A DNA stretch of 64,000 nt from Aureimonas sp. Leaf324 (GTDB lineage Bacteria > Pseudomonadota > Alphaproteobacteria > Rhizobiales > Rhizobiaceae). Of this stretch, positions 1 through 8,447 are shown piece by piece. Location of the stretch: the NCBI RefSeq assembly GCF_001423245.1, contig NZ_LMOH01000029.1:1-64000 (forward strand), in the 5' to 3' direction. Within the stretch, counting starts at the first letter, position 1; the number at the start of each line of letters is the position of its first letter. Both the position numbers and the translations under genes were made by a program. The notes under the pieces are model-generated. The model had not been told where the DNA came from and did not search any database. It saw only the letters and a list, made by a program, of their open reading frames with translations.

Positions 1-102
1 GACCTTGCCAGCGACAATCAGGATGATACGATCCCAATCGCCGCGACATGATCTGTCTCATTTAGATCGTCGCCAGCGTCTCACTCAGATTGTCGCGCTA
101 TA
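1..102. mobile_element. Possible IS end (IS21-like terminal repeats)
   Basis: No gene is present. Related short motifs recur here: GATCGTCGC at 66-74, GATTGTCGC at 89-97, and an inverted form at about 11-19. Multiple short terminal repeats are typical of IS21-family ends. The repeat-like DNA stops within a few bases of the codons for the first preserved exonuclease motif, so it is probably the end of an element that inserted into that gene. The family assignment is inference from repeat pattern only. Confidence 0.3.
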
Positions 103-849
103 GTGGAAACGACTGGGCTTGACCCACGCACTCACGAGGTGATTGAGGTTGGGGTCATCCTCGCATTGTATGATGATGCAGGGATCGGCGAAGTCATCGA
201 CGTCTACTCTGCCCTTCGCCAGCCAGACAAACCCATTTCTACCAAGATCACGCAGATCACCGGCATTACGAACGCCATGGTTGCCGGGCATCGTATCGAC
301 GCCGAGGCACTTGCGAGTTTTTTGTCTCGCGCCGATCTGATTGTTGCGCATAATGCCGCATTCGACAGGCCATTCGTCGAGCGTCTTTGTCCTAACCTTG
401 GAGCGAGGGCATGGGCTTGCTCGAGTCAGGAAGTGGACTGGCAGGGGCTCGGCTTCGAGGGGAGCAAGCTTTCTCACCTCGTCGGCCAATGCGGGTGGTT
501 CCACGATGGTCATCGGGCTTCAGTCGACTGCGCGGCACTTCTAAGGGTGTTGGACACCCGGTTGCCCAAGACGGACGAAACGCCTTTCCACTACCTGCTT
601 CGCTCAGCTCGGCAAGCCCGATCGCGCATCTATGCACAAGCCAGCCCGTTCTCGGCGAAGGACCGATTGAAGGCTCGTGGCTACCGCTGGAACGACGGCA
701 ATGACGGCCGACCCCGAAGCTGGTGGATTAACGTACCCGATGCGAAACTCGAGAGCGAGATAAGATTTCTGCAGGACGAGATCTACTGTTACGAAGTCGA
801 ACCACCAGTGGTCCGGTTGACCGCATGGGAGCGCTATAGAATAGAATAG
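103..849 (+). CDS. DEDDh 3'-5' exonuclease (DnaQ/RNase T-like), N-terminally truncated
   Basis: A 248-aa protein of the DnaQ-like exonuclease fold, which removes nucleotides from DNA or RNA 3' ends using two metal ions. Visible motifs are the ETTG part of ExoI at the extreme N-terminus, ExoII IVAHNAAFD near residue 80, and ExoIII HRASVD near residue 136, with a basic C-terminal extension. ExoI normally reads D-x-E-T-T-G. Here the frame begins with GTG at the position just before the Glu, and the upstream in-frame codon gives Ile where Asp belongs. The first catalytic Asp and the preceding beta strand are therefore missing. The break coincides with repeat-rich, IS-like DNA, so the gene was probably cut by an insertion and the product is likely inactive. 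Confidence 0.75.
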   Translation: METTGLDPRTHEVIEVGVILALYDDAGIGEVIDVYSALRQPDKPISTKITQITGITNAMVAGHRIDAEALASFLSRADLIVAHNAAFDRPFVERLCPNLGARAWACSSQEVDWQGLGFEGSKLSHLVGQCGWFHDGHRASVDCAALLRVLDTRLPKTDETPFHYLLRSARQARSRIYAQASPFSAKDRLKARGYRWNDGNDGRPRSWWINVPDAKLESEIRFLQDEIYCYEVEPPVVRLTAWERYRIE

Positions 850-1067
850 CGTCCATTCGGACTGAGTTGGCGAAATGGATCCCGTTTTATCGGATGGGCT
901 GCGCCTGATGGCTGCGGCGCTGAGCCAACCGTGGAGCGCCCGCCCCATCAGAGTTTTGTTGAGCCCTTCCCTTCGATCAATCTCCACGCCCTTCGCATCC
1001 GGATCAGTGCGATGAGTCCGCGGACTACAGGGTTGGTCGACCAAATTGTATAGCCTGCCTGATCGGC
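850..1067. other. Intergenic remnant between exonuclease and IS debris
   Basis: No convincing gene. A minus-strand frame running from about 1062 down to 948 could be the tail of a gene destroyed by the adjacent insertion, but it has no recognisable family. I see nothing else here. Confidence 0.3.
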
Positions 1068-1155
1068 CCCCACTGAGTGGTCCGGTTGGAAAGTTAGTTC
1101 AGGGTTGGTCGTTGCACCAGCGTTAGCTTGGCCGGCGGAGCAGGTCGGGTAAGCG
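1068..1155. repeat. 88-bp inverted copy of the IS3 right end
   Basis: Bases 1068-1155 are the reverse complement of 2276-2363, matching base for base on reading, and include the C-terminal codons of the IS3 transposase and the terminal sequence with CTGAGTGGTCCGGTTGGA. Two opposite copies of the same IS end flank the element. This suggests that two inverted IS copies recombined or lost intervening DNA, or that an abortive transposition left an end fragment. Confidence 0.85.
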
Positions 1156-1262
1156 ACGCCGTGAAGTTGGAAAACGTTCTCGGCAAAGGCGATGCCGGCG
1201 ATGTCGAGGGTCATCTCAGTGCTCCTTTCGTGTTGGCAGATCTGAAGTCTGCGCCCCGAGAG
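1156..1262 (-). pseudogene. IS110-family transposase, 5' remnant
   Basis: Reading the minus strand from 1214, a strong Shine-Dalgarno (AAAGGAG, 7 bases ahead) precedes an ATG and about 20 codons that include AENVFQLHGV. This matches the conserved IS110 transposase start, in which Asp-Leu-Ala-Lys-Asn-Val-Phe-Gln-Leu-His is typical. The frame then runs directly into the inverted IS3 end at 1155. Only the leader and first residues of the IS110 element survive, and the left part (1215-1262) is probably its upstream region. The protein would be non-functional. Confidence 0.65.
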
Positions 1263-1282
1263 GGAGAGCCGTCCATGCCATT

Positions 1283-1432
1283 AAGTGGCGCAAGGAGTTT
1301 GACGGCCTGAGGGTCGACCAGGTGAAGCGGCTGAAGGATCTGGAAACCGAGAACCAGCGGCTTCGCAATGCGGTCGCCGATCTCACCCTGGACAAGCTGA
1401 TCCTCAGCGAGGCCACACGGGGAAACTACTGA
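1283..1432 (+). pseudogene. IS3 transposase OrfA, C-terminal fragment
   Basis: Codes for the last ~50 residues of OrfA, beginning at the WRKEFDGL segment and continuing through a leucine-zipper-like stretch (VKRLKDLETENQRLRN) to a normal TGA at 1430-1432. The N-terminal helix-turn-helix, about 40 residues, is absent because the sequence switches to IS110-type DNA upstream. The family's OrfA binds the IS ends, and this copy cannot. Confidence 0.75.
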
Positions 1433-2337
1433 GCCCTGCGCGCCGGCGGGCTTGTGTCGAACACGTCATGACGGTGGCGAAGCTGTCCGAGCGGCGGGTA
1501 TGCCACGCCCTTGGGCAGCACCGTTCGACACAGCGCCAAGCGCCGCGGGGCCGAGAGGACGAAGAGCAGCTCACGGCCGACCTCATCGAACTGGCCCGTC
1601 AGTATGGCCGATACGGGTACCGGAAGATTGCGGCGCTGCTGCGGGACGCGGGTTGGATCGTCAACGACAAGCGCGTGGAACGAATTTGGCGGCGCGAGGG
1701 TCTGAAGGTTCCTGCCAAGCAGCCCAAGCGCGGACGGCTCTGGCTGAATGATGGCTCCTGTGTTCGGCTGCGGCCCGAGCGGGCGAACTACGTCTAGTCC
1801 TACGACTTCGTCGAAGACCGAACGCATGATGGTCGCAAAATCCGGATGTTCAACGTTATCGACGAGTTCACGCACGAATGCCTCAGCATCCGGGTCGCTC
1901 GCAGGCTCAACTCGACGGATGTCATCGACGTCCTATCGGGCCTCTTCATCCTGCGCGGGGTGCCCGGCCACGTTCGTTCCGACAACGGGCCCGAGTTCAT
2001 CGCGAAAGCCGTGCAGGACTGGATCACGGCCGTTGGGGCGAAGACCGCGTACATCGCACCTGGTAGTCCATGGGAGAACGGCTATGTCGAGAGTTTCAAC
2101 GCTCGCCTCAGCGACGAACTGCTCAACGGCGAGATCTTCTACAGCCTGCGAGAGGCGCAGATCGTCATCGAAAGCTGGCGGCGGCACTACAATACGATCC
2201 GGCCGCATGGATCGATCGGCTACAAACCGCCGGCACCAGAAGCGTTCGTGCCAGCCTTCGCCGCGTGGCCGGCTGCGCTTACCCGACCTGCTCCGCCGGC
2301 CAAGCTAACGCTGGTGCAACGACCAACCCTGAACTAA
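1432..2337 (+). pseudogene. IS3 transposase OrfB (DDE integrase) with internal amber codon
   Basis: The frame carries the HTH_21 region and the rve integrase core: YDFVED (first Asp), SDNGPEF (second Asp) and NGYVESFN (Glu) are all present. A single TAG at 1795-1797 interrupts the otherwise continuous frame just before SYDFVED, where relatives typically have Trp, so a TGG-to-TAG change is likely. The halves 1468-1797 and 1846-2337 are in the same frame. No ATG-initiated product contains both DNA-binding and catalytic parts, so the copy is probably dead unless the amber is suppressed. Confidence 0.85.
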
Positions 2338-2562
2338 CTTTCCAACCGGACCACTCAGTGGGGCGCCTTCGCCGAGTTGCTGCTGGTCGCCGGACGCGGT
2401 GCCGGTGGTGGCTGAGGCCCCCATTTGGGAAGGGACTGGATCGACTGGAGCCGACGTCGCCAACGAGCCCGGTATCTGCTGGGCATGGAGCTGCACGACG
2501 CCGAAACCGATCAGCCAGAGCACGGAGTAGAACGTTAGAATGATCCTCTGCAGGTTGTGCAT
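2305..2562 (-). pseudogene. Small membrane protein, truncated by IS3
   Basis: Starts at ATG 2562, one base after the TGA of the peptidoglycan hydrolase gene, so it was probably translationally coupled to it. The native part (about 66 residues, to 2364) has one hydrophobic segment near residues 6-23 (LTFYSVLWLIGFGVV) followed by a polar Ser/Thr/Gln-rich tail. From 2363 the frame reads IS3 end sequence and stops at 2305. A membrane protein next to a cell-wall hydrolase could be a holin, spanin or immunity partner. That is inference, and no family is recognised. Confidence 0.5.
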
Positions 2563-2563
2563 A

Positions 2564-3841
2564 TCAGCTGACAGTACCGCTGGTGGCCCAGTCTCGCACG
2601 CCGCGCAAGTAGGCTCGGGCAAGGCCCGCCTCGCCGATCCGGGCTGCGGCCATGCAATCGCCCGGGTTCGATCCGAAAAACGGCTCCGTTAGTACGGTCG
2701 GCGCCTGCGAGGCGACGACCGATGAATGGCCTCTATCGCCAGACTGCAGGGGCTTGAGGCCGAAGCCGTGCCTCAGCGTAAGACCGAGAACGGCACCGAC
2801 TTCGGCGACGAGTTCGGTCGCGAGTCTGCGCCCGTTCGCGCTTCCGGACGAAAACAGCATTTCCGTGCCCGTGGACTGCGCGTTCAGTGCGTTGAAATGG
2901 AGTTCGAGGATGCAGGCCGCGCCCCAGGCATCGACCTCGCGATAGACGGTTGCGATCTCTTGGCTGTACTTCCCGATATGCACGCGATTGAACTTTTCTG
3001 CGACGATATTGTAGTGACCGGCTTCCTCTATCATTTTTTCAGCGACGACCGTGTTGTAGGCGAATTCGGATCGACTAATCGGTGAAACCGCGACCGCGCC
3101 GGGCGAAATGCTGTTGTGGCCAACCACAATCGCCAATCTGACGAGGTTCGTAGCACCCGCGGTGCCGGTGGCAGCCGGGCCAGCAATCGACAGGCCTAGC
3201 AACCCCTCAGCCTCGCCGAAGAGGCCGAACACCTTGTCCATGTAGCTTGGGTCTGCCGCATAAGTCGGCGCGAGATGGCGGATGTAGCCCGCCGCGTCGT
3301 TCTTGAAATCCTCCCACTCGTCATAAGGTCCGCTGGCGATGAAGTGCCAGTAGCCCTTGATGAAGGCGTCCTCGGACGTGAAGCGGCAATATACGTCCGT
3401 GCCGTCATCGGCTGCATAGTCTACGGGCGTCGCGAAGCCCTGCATTCTGGCGCGGTATTTCAAGCCGCCGAAATTTAGGTGCTCGCTCGCTAGTCGGCTC
3501 GTTCCGCGGCTGGACTCGAGGATCCACTGCGAGAGGCAGGCGACCTTCTGCGCTTGGGTCAGGTCGGGATCGTCGCGCAGGGCTTGAACGAGGCGGCCCC
3601 AGGGCGTGCTGCTCGTGGTCGTCACGCCCGTCGCGCTCGGCGGCACACCGGCCGACACTCCCGTCGTCACGGCCGGCGGCGGCGAGGTTGCCTGAAGCGC
3701 CTCGTCGGAATAAGTCACGACAAGCTGAAACTTGTCTTCATCCTCCAGGATTTGAGCGACAGCTCCATCGTTCCTGAAGACTGCAGCTAGATCCTGCGCC
3801 TGCTGCTTAGTGAGATCGCGGTAGATTCGCTTAAATGCCAT
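2564..3841 (-). CDS. Two-domain peptidoglycan hydrolase (glucosaminidase + amidase_3)
   Basis: A 425-aa protein with two cell-wall-cleaving domains. Residues ~75-215 resemble the endo-beta-N-acetylglucosaminidase family (SQWILESSRGTS with the candidate catalytic Glu, then LNFGGLKYR). Residues ~235-420 resemble amidase_3, a zinc N-acetylmuramoyl-L-alanine amidase: VVGHN, SEFAYN and LELHFNA supply the His-Glu-His metal ligands, and TVLTEPFF supplies the catalytic Glu. There is no signal peptide or membrane segment, so export would need another route, such as lysis, a holin or a contractile device. It sits beside a small membrane-protein gene and inside an island with TIR-type immune genes. It could be a phage endolysin remnant, or an effector acting on the producer's own wall. 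Domain calls are from motifs only. Confidence 0.75.
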   Translation of the reverse strand: MAFKRIYRDLTKQQAQDLAAVFRNDGAVAQILEDEDKFQLVVTYSDEALQATSPPPAVTTGVSAGVPPSATGVTTTSSTPWGRLVQALRDDPDLTQAQKVACLSQWILESSRGTSRLASEHLNFGGLKYRARMQGFATPVDYAADDGTDVYCRFTSEDAFIKGYWHFIASGPYDEWEDFKNDAAGYIRHLAPTYAADPSYMDKVFGLFGEAEGLLGLSIAGPAATGTAGATNLVRLAIVVGHNSISPGAVAVSPISRSEFAYNTVVAEKMIEEAGHYNIVAEKFNRVHIGKYSQEIATVYREVDAWGAACILELHFNALNAQSTGTEMLFSSGSANGRRLATELVAEVGAVLGLTLRHGFGLKPLQSGDRGHSSVVASQAPTVLTEPFFGSNPGDCMAAARIGEAGLARAYLRGVRDWATSGTVS

Positions 3842-4175
3842 GACCGAGCCTCTCGGAACGACTGGCCACGTTGAGCCAGATCTGAACGATAGGGACGCAC
3901 GTCGATAGCCTGCACCGCAGCGTGGATTGAATATCCAAACTCTAAGTGCGAAGGAAGTGATGCGATGCGAAGTATAGGTGCCGATCGGACCTTAAGTGAC
4001 ATGAAAGCATAAACAGCGCCGATTTGCAACTTATGTTTGGCTTGCCCGCATCAGGTGGCTCAGTCCAATTCTAATGCATAGTGGGCTTTGATCCTGCCCC
4101 GGACTTTGGCCCAGGTGTCATCAGAGTTCTGGGGCTCTTTGACCTGCCCCCGTTCCTGGACCACTTGGCCGGCCG

Positions 4176-5045
4176 TCATCCAGCTGCGACCGGCGGCGGG
4201 CCATGTGTCGCTGACCGGTTCACCAGTGATATCGGCGGCTTGTTGCCGATGGCGCTATGGGGTCGCACCTCGTTGTAGTCTCTACGCCAAGCCTCGCATT
4301 TCCACACTGCGTCGTCGAGGCTCATGAACCAGTGCTGGTTCAGGCACTCTGCCCGGAACTTGCCGTTGAACGACTTGGGTGTTCGCGTTGTCGGTCGGCT
4401 TTCCAGGCCGGGAGAAGTCGAGCACGACACCGCGGGTGTAAGCCCACAGGTCCAGCTCGCGCGAGACGAACTCGCTTCCCTGGTCGACCCGGATCGATGC
4501 GGGATAGCCCACCTCACCGCATACACGTTCGAGCACGTCCACGACATCCGGAGCCCGGAAGCTGAAGCGCCGCACCACCGCCGGCGAGAACCGGCTGAAG
4601 GTATCCACGACGGTCAGGATCCGCAGCTTCGGTACCGTCGCAAGTTGGTCATGGACAAAGTCCATGGCCCATACCTCGTTCGAGCAGGACGCCACGCAGC
4701 GGTCTTCCCGCAGCTTGGCCTTTACCCGGCGCTTGGGTGGTTTGTGCCGCAGTTGCAGACCCATCTCCTTGTAAAGACGATAGATCCGCTTAGCGTTTAC
4801 GTCCCAGCCCTCCCGGCGAAGCAGCAGAGGGATACGTCTGTAGCCGTATCGCACTCGAGTCTCGGCGATCTCCTTCACTCGCTTCTTCGGATCGGTCTGA
4901 TCGGCGCGGCGCCCACGATAGTGGTAGCTCGATCGCTCCGCCCGAAGCACACCGCAGGCTCGCCGAATGCTGACCTGCCACGTGCTCCTGACGTCGTCGA
5001 CGAGTTGCCGGCGCCGGTCAGGCCTTACAGCTTTCGCGAGACGAC
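4176..5045 (-). pseudogene. IS3 OrfB transposase, frameshifted
   Basis: The first part (to about 4375) has the HTH_21 segment (VRYGYRRIPLLLRREGW) and the first two catalytic Asp residues, in WAMDFVHD and RVDQGSEF. The last part is read in a different frame (KSFNGKFRAECLNQHW onward to 4176). At the join, where relatives have Ile-Glu-Ala/Ser-Phe-Asn, the sequence is Asn-Thr-Gln/Lys, so the catalytic Glu is lost as well as the frame. The transposase is inactive. Confidence 0.8.
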
Positions 5046-5290
5046 TTGCCTAGCAGCATAGCCTTGTCGAGGCTCAGGTCAGCGACCAGCGGCTTCAGCT
5101 TGGCATTCTCCTCCACGAACTGGCGCAGTCGCCGCATTTCCGACGGCATCAGTCCCGCATACTTCTTGCGCCAGGCGTAGAACGTCGCCTCGCTGATCCC
5201 GGTCTTGCGGCATACCTCGCCGACGCTCGTGCCGTCCTCGGCCTGCTTCAGCATGAACGCTTGTCTAGAGCCTCGGAAAACTTCGAGCTC
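5018..5290 (-). pseudogene. IS3 OrfA, frameshifted near its start
   Basis: From 5254 the frame encodes the helix-turn-helix (VCRKTGISEATFYAWRKKY) and a leucine-zipper region ending at 5018. Upstream, the expected start MKSSKFSEA is present in another frame beginning near 5290, so one base is gained or lost at about 5265. Both ORFs of this IS copy are therefore broken. Confidence 0.7.
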
Positions 5291-5375
5291 TTCATTCCTC
5301 GCTCCTCTTCCTGGCCCTCTTTAATAACTGGAATTTTCCAGCTCAAAGCGGTCGAGGAAATGGGCAGCAGGTCAC

Positions 5376-8300
5376 CTATGGCTGGGAACTCACGATCTGC
5401 GGACCAGCGACATCGGGCAAGGCAAGGGAAAACTCCGCGATGATTTTCCGGAGCCGCGCGCCCCAGGGCGGGATTCCGACGGCGACCGTCTGGGCCGGGC
5501 GGCCGTCCTCATATTCGTAGGACACGAGAAGATCACGGCCGTCCTTTGAAAAGCCGACGCTCGACAGCCCGGAGTCCGCGACGAGCTTGTCGTCATTGCC
5601 TGCCGGCCTGCGACCGTTCTGGTCATCGTCCGACTCCTCCCTGTCAGTGAAGACGAGTTCGGGTCCGGGGCTCAATGGAGCCATGTCGAACAAGCGCACC
5701 GAAGTGGTCGAGCCGTACCAATCGCTTGACCGAGCGGCGAGCAGGCCGTCGCCGATGGCAGCGAATGCGACATTATGGGCGTAGCCCGGCGTCAGGCGGC
5801 CCTGCTCGGCGCCACTCGCTATGTCGATCAACGCCCACTCGCACTCGGAGCGTGGAACAACCGCGTGATCTTCGCCCAGTGGGAAGAAGATCGGCGATAT
5901 GTCCTCAGCTCTCTGAGGCCCGCCTTCGACCACGCCCTCGCGACGAAGCGTCAGCGAGGCGCCTGTGCGCTCGAAGATGAACCACAGCCAATTCGTCTCA
6001 GTGTTCTCGTCGTTGAAGATGGACTGCATCGCCACGACGCCCTGCCAGCGTCCGTCGGGCGACTGCGATTTTGTAGCGATCAGTCCGTACTCCTCCCTAA
6101 ACGCAGCGGCAAACTCGGGAAAGCGCTGGCGCATGTCGCCGATGCCGATTTTTGAGACAGGTTTCGGTTCCTTCCATTCGTCGTCCGGCTCCTCGGTGAC
6201 TATCCGAAATTCCCCGTCTGCCCACTCAAAATACTGCGTAACCGTTTCTGAAAACGTGAATGCGCTGGCTTCCGAACCCTCGGGAGATCGCACTCGGTGC
6301 CAGTCGTAGGTGTTCCATAGCCGCTGCGGCCGGTCGCTCAGGATGCGGAACGGGTTACCGGTCGAGCACGCGCCGCGCTGGCTCCGCGCCGCGCGCTTGT
6401 CGAGTGCGATGGAAGCGAACTTCGTCGCATCGACCAGAGCGAACTCCAGATCATCCGCCGCCGCCGAAGTGTACCCAGCCTCGTCTCCGCGGAGGACGAG
6501 CAGCCGCCGGCCGGCGGGATCGAAGAAGAGCGGGTAACCCTCGACAGCGAATTCGAACTGGTTCGTAGCGACGTCGGACACGCGCGCCAGGCCGTCGTCA
6601 TAAATTGCGATCTTATTGAACTGGCTATCGACCGTACGGTCGCCTTCGTAGTCGGTGGACCAAATCAGCTTCTTGGTCGTCCGATCGAAAAGCGCCGTTA
6701 ATGGATTGCCGTTGCCGCCTCCCGTGCCCCATCGATAGTTGGAAACCAGCAGGCGATCGCCCTCGTGGCTAAAATCGATGCGATTGAATCCGGCGGAGCC
6801 GGCGATGGCCGTCTTAAAGTCGCGTCCGAACGCCAATCGGCCATTCACGATTTTGATCCTCTCGAACGCGATTGTTCCATCTAACATGCCTGCCGACACG
6901 AAAGACGCGCCGTTTGAAGCAAGCGACCGACCGCTCGTTATACTCTCGGACGAGCGCTCCACGAGCGTTTGAGTCTTTACGTCTAGCGCAACGAGTTTGT
7001 CGTTTTTACTATAAAGGTAGAAACGCGCATCTGACGGGCCTTGAAGAGACTCTAGATCGAACCCGAAGGGCGCAAACCATGCAGTGCTCGTGTCGGGCGA
7101 CATCGCAAGAAGATCGCGTGCTGAAACGCTTCGCGCGGCATCGACGAGCTGCGCCTGATCTGCGCGGCCGTCGGTCAAGCAGGGGATGGCCTCGCGGCAG
7201 AGCGTCAACGTCCTCGACTTCGCCACGCCGGTCTGCGGGTCGATGACGGTCATCAGCATCGGTGGGTTTTTCGGTTCGCTCTCGTATAACTCGGTTTCCT
7301 TGCTCTGCGCCCGAGGCGGCGAACCGAAGACGATGAGCGCCTCGCCGCTTGCGTTGAAAGCGATCGACCTAGCGATGTGATTGAGGGTGAGACGCTTGAG
7401 TTGAGCACCGGTCGAGACGTCCCACAGCGCTACGTCGTAGCTCCGTGCGATCGCAAGCACATGGGCTTGAGGGTCGAAAGCCACGACGATTTCGCGGTCG
7501 GTCGTGTCGTAGTCGCTGCGTGGCAATGCTCGGCTTTTCGCGCTCGCCGAAAAAGGCAAGCGCGGGCCGTCGCGGTTCTCAAGCATAGCAGTCAGCATCT
7601 CCCGGTAGAAGGAGGCCGGCAGGTCGGCGACGTCGTTCCGTTTGGTCAACTTGAGCACCTCGAGCAGTCGGTCGCGGGCGCGGCCAGGCCGGCCCTCGCG
7701 CGTGAGCAGGGCGGCTTCTTGGGCCGAGCCTTTGAGCAGTTCCTCCTCGGCGGTGCGCGTCTGCTTCTCCGCTTCCGACCGTCGCACTTCGGCGACGCCG
7801 CGCGCGTCGCTTGCGGCCACCGCCTGCCAGACCGCGATCCCGAGGAACACAGCGAGCGTCGCGCTGGTGCCGCCCGCGATCCACTTGAGTCGCCTCTCAG
7901 CCTTGATTTCGTCCGATAGGATCTCGTCTTTCGCCCGTCCCTGGATGGCGGCGGAAAGATCCGCGATCAGACCGAGGAAGTTGTCGTCGCGATGAAGCGT
8001 ATCTGCCGCGGCAGAGCGGAACGCCCTGAGGTCGACCCACCTAGGTTCATTGGCGAAGACGCCGCGCAACTCCTCCGGCAAGGGTGAGCCGGGATCGTTG
8101 AACCTGAAGTCGTGGGCGGTGTCGTCCCAGGCGATCTCGCCGTCGGTGACGACAAGGAGTATGGTGTCGGCTCCCTTCGCCTTGAGCCAGTAATCGATCT
8201 CCCGTGCGACCCATTTCGACGCCCGCGCCTCGGCGGATGCGAGCAGGATGAAGTATCTCGATTGGTCGAGCGCCGCTTCGACGGCTCCCCATAGGTGAGG

Positions 8301-8447
8301 GGACGCCGAGAGGCTGGTTTCGTCGAGGAACACCCGTAGCGCATGCCGGCGCAGCAGCGGCTTGCCAAGCGTCGCGAGACCTTTGCGCAGCGCACGAGCA
8401 AAAGTTCGGTCGCGCCGATGACTGTACGAGACAAATGCATCGAACAT
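5376..8447 (-). CDS. TIR domain - TM - beta-propeller (WD40-like) protein
   Basis: A 1023-aa protein. Residues 1-~150 form a TIR domain (FDAFVSYSHRRD at the start and WVAREIDYW with candidate catalytic Glu83). Prokaryotic TIR domains of this type usually cleave NAD+ or make signalling nucleotides. A single transmembrane helix spans about 190-211, followed by a charged coiled-coil-like stretch (~215-260). The remainder contains repeated beta-propeller signatures such as VALWDVSTGAQLKRL. The likely topology is a cytosolic TIR with the propeller across the membrane, or both cytosolic around a hairpin, and this is not resolvable here. The start has GGGAG ahead of the ATG. It lies at the end of a minus-strand run of DUF4062, NDT-like/TPR and SLOG-like genes, but a 1-kb gap separates it, so it probably has its own promoter. 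A role as an immune sensor-effector is inferred. Confidence 0.85.
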   Translation of the reverse strand: MFDAFVSYSHRRDRTFARALRKGLATLGKPLLRRHALRVFLDETSLSASPHLWGAVEAALDQSRYFILLASAEARASKWVAREIDYWLKAKGADTILLVVTDGEIAWDDTAHDFRFNDPGSPLPEELRGVFANEPRWVDLRAFRSAAADTLHRDDNFLGLIADLSAAIQGRAKDEILSDEIKAERRLKWIAGGTSATLAVFLGIAVWQAVAASDARGVAEVRRSEAEKQTRTAEEELLKGSAQEAALLTREGRPGRARDRLLEVLKLTKRNDVADLPASFYREMLTAMLENRDGPRLPFSASAKSRALPRSDYDTTDREIVVAFDPQAHVLAIARSYDVALWDVSTGAQLKRLTLNHIARSIAFNASGEALIVFGSPPRAQSKETELYESEPKNPPMLMTVIDPQTGVAKSRTLTLCREAIPCLTDGRADQAQLVDAARSVSARDLLAMSPDTSTAWFAPFGFDLESLQGPSDARFYLYSKNDKLVALDVKTQTLVERSSESITSGRSLASNGASFVSAGMLDGTIAFERIKIVNGRLAFGRDFKTAIAGSAGFNRIDFSHEGDRLLVSNYRWGTGGGNGNPLTALFDRTTKKLIWSTDYEGDRTVDSQFNKIAIYDDGLARVSDVATNQFEFAVEGYPLFFDPAGRRLLVLRGDEAGYTSAAADDLEFALVDATKFASIALDKRAARSQRGACSTGNPFRILSDRPQRLWNTYDWHRVRSPEGSEASAFTFSETVTQYFEWADGEFRIVTEEPDDEWKEPKPVSKIGIGDMRQRFPEFAAAFREEYGLIATKSQSPDGRWQGVVAMQSIFNDENTETNWLWFIFERTGASLTLRREGVVEGGPQRAEDISPIFFPLGEDHAVVPRSECEWALIDIASGAEQGRLTPGYAHNVAFAAIGDGLLAARSSDWYGSTTSVRLFDMAPLSPGPELVFTDREESDDDQNGRRPAGNDDKLVADSGLSSVGFSKDGRDLLVSYEYEDGRPAQTVAVGIPPWGARLRKIIAEFSLALPDVAGPQIVSSQP

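Larger units (their letters stand above)
1263..2363 (+). mobile_element. IS3-family element, degenerate
   Basis: An orfA remnant is followed by a full-length but interrupted orfB, then a right end at about 2363 (CCACTCAGTGGGG). The left end is missing and is replaced by IS110-derived DNA at about 1263-1282. A GGGGAAAC stretch at the orfA/orfB junction is a plausible slippery site for the programmed -1 frameshift normal in this family. The insertion truncates the small membrane-protein gene that lies to its right. Confidence 0.8.
4081..5340 (-). mobile_element. Second IS3-family element, degenerate, minus strand
   Basis: A complete-length but decayed IS3 element of a different subgroup from the copy at 1.3-2.4 kb. 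It has orfA (about 5290 to 5018) and orfB (about 5045 to 4176), both frameshifted. Exact terminal inverted repeats could not be fixed by eye, so the ends are approximate. It lies between the peptidoglycan hydrolase gene and the 3' end of the TIR-propeller gene, whose stop at 5376 looks native. Confidence 0.75.
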
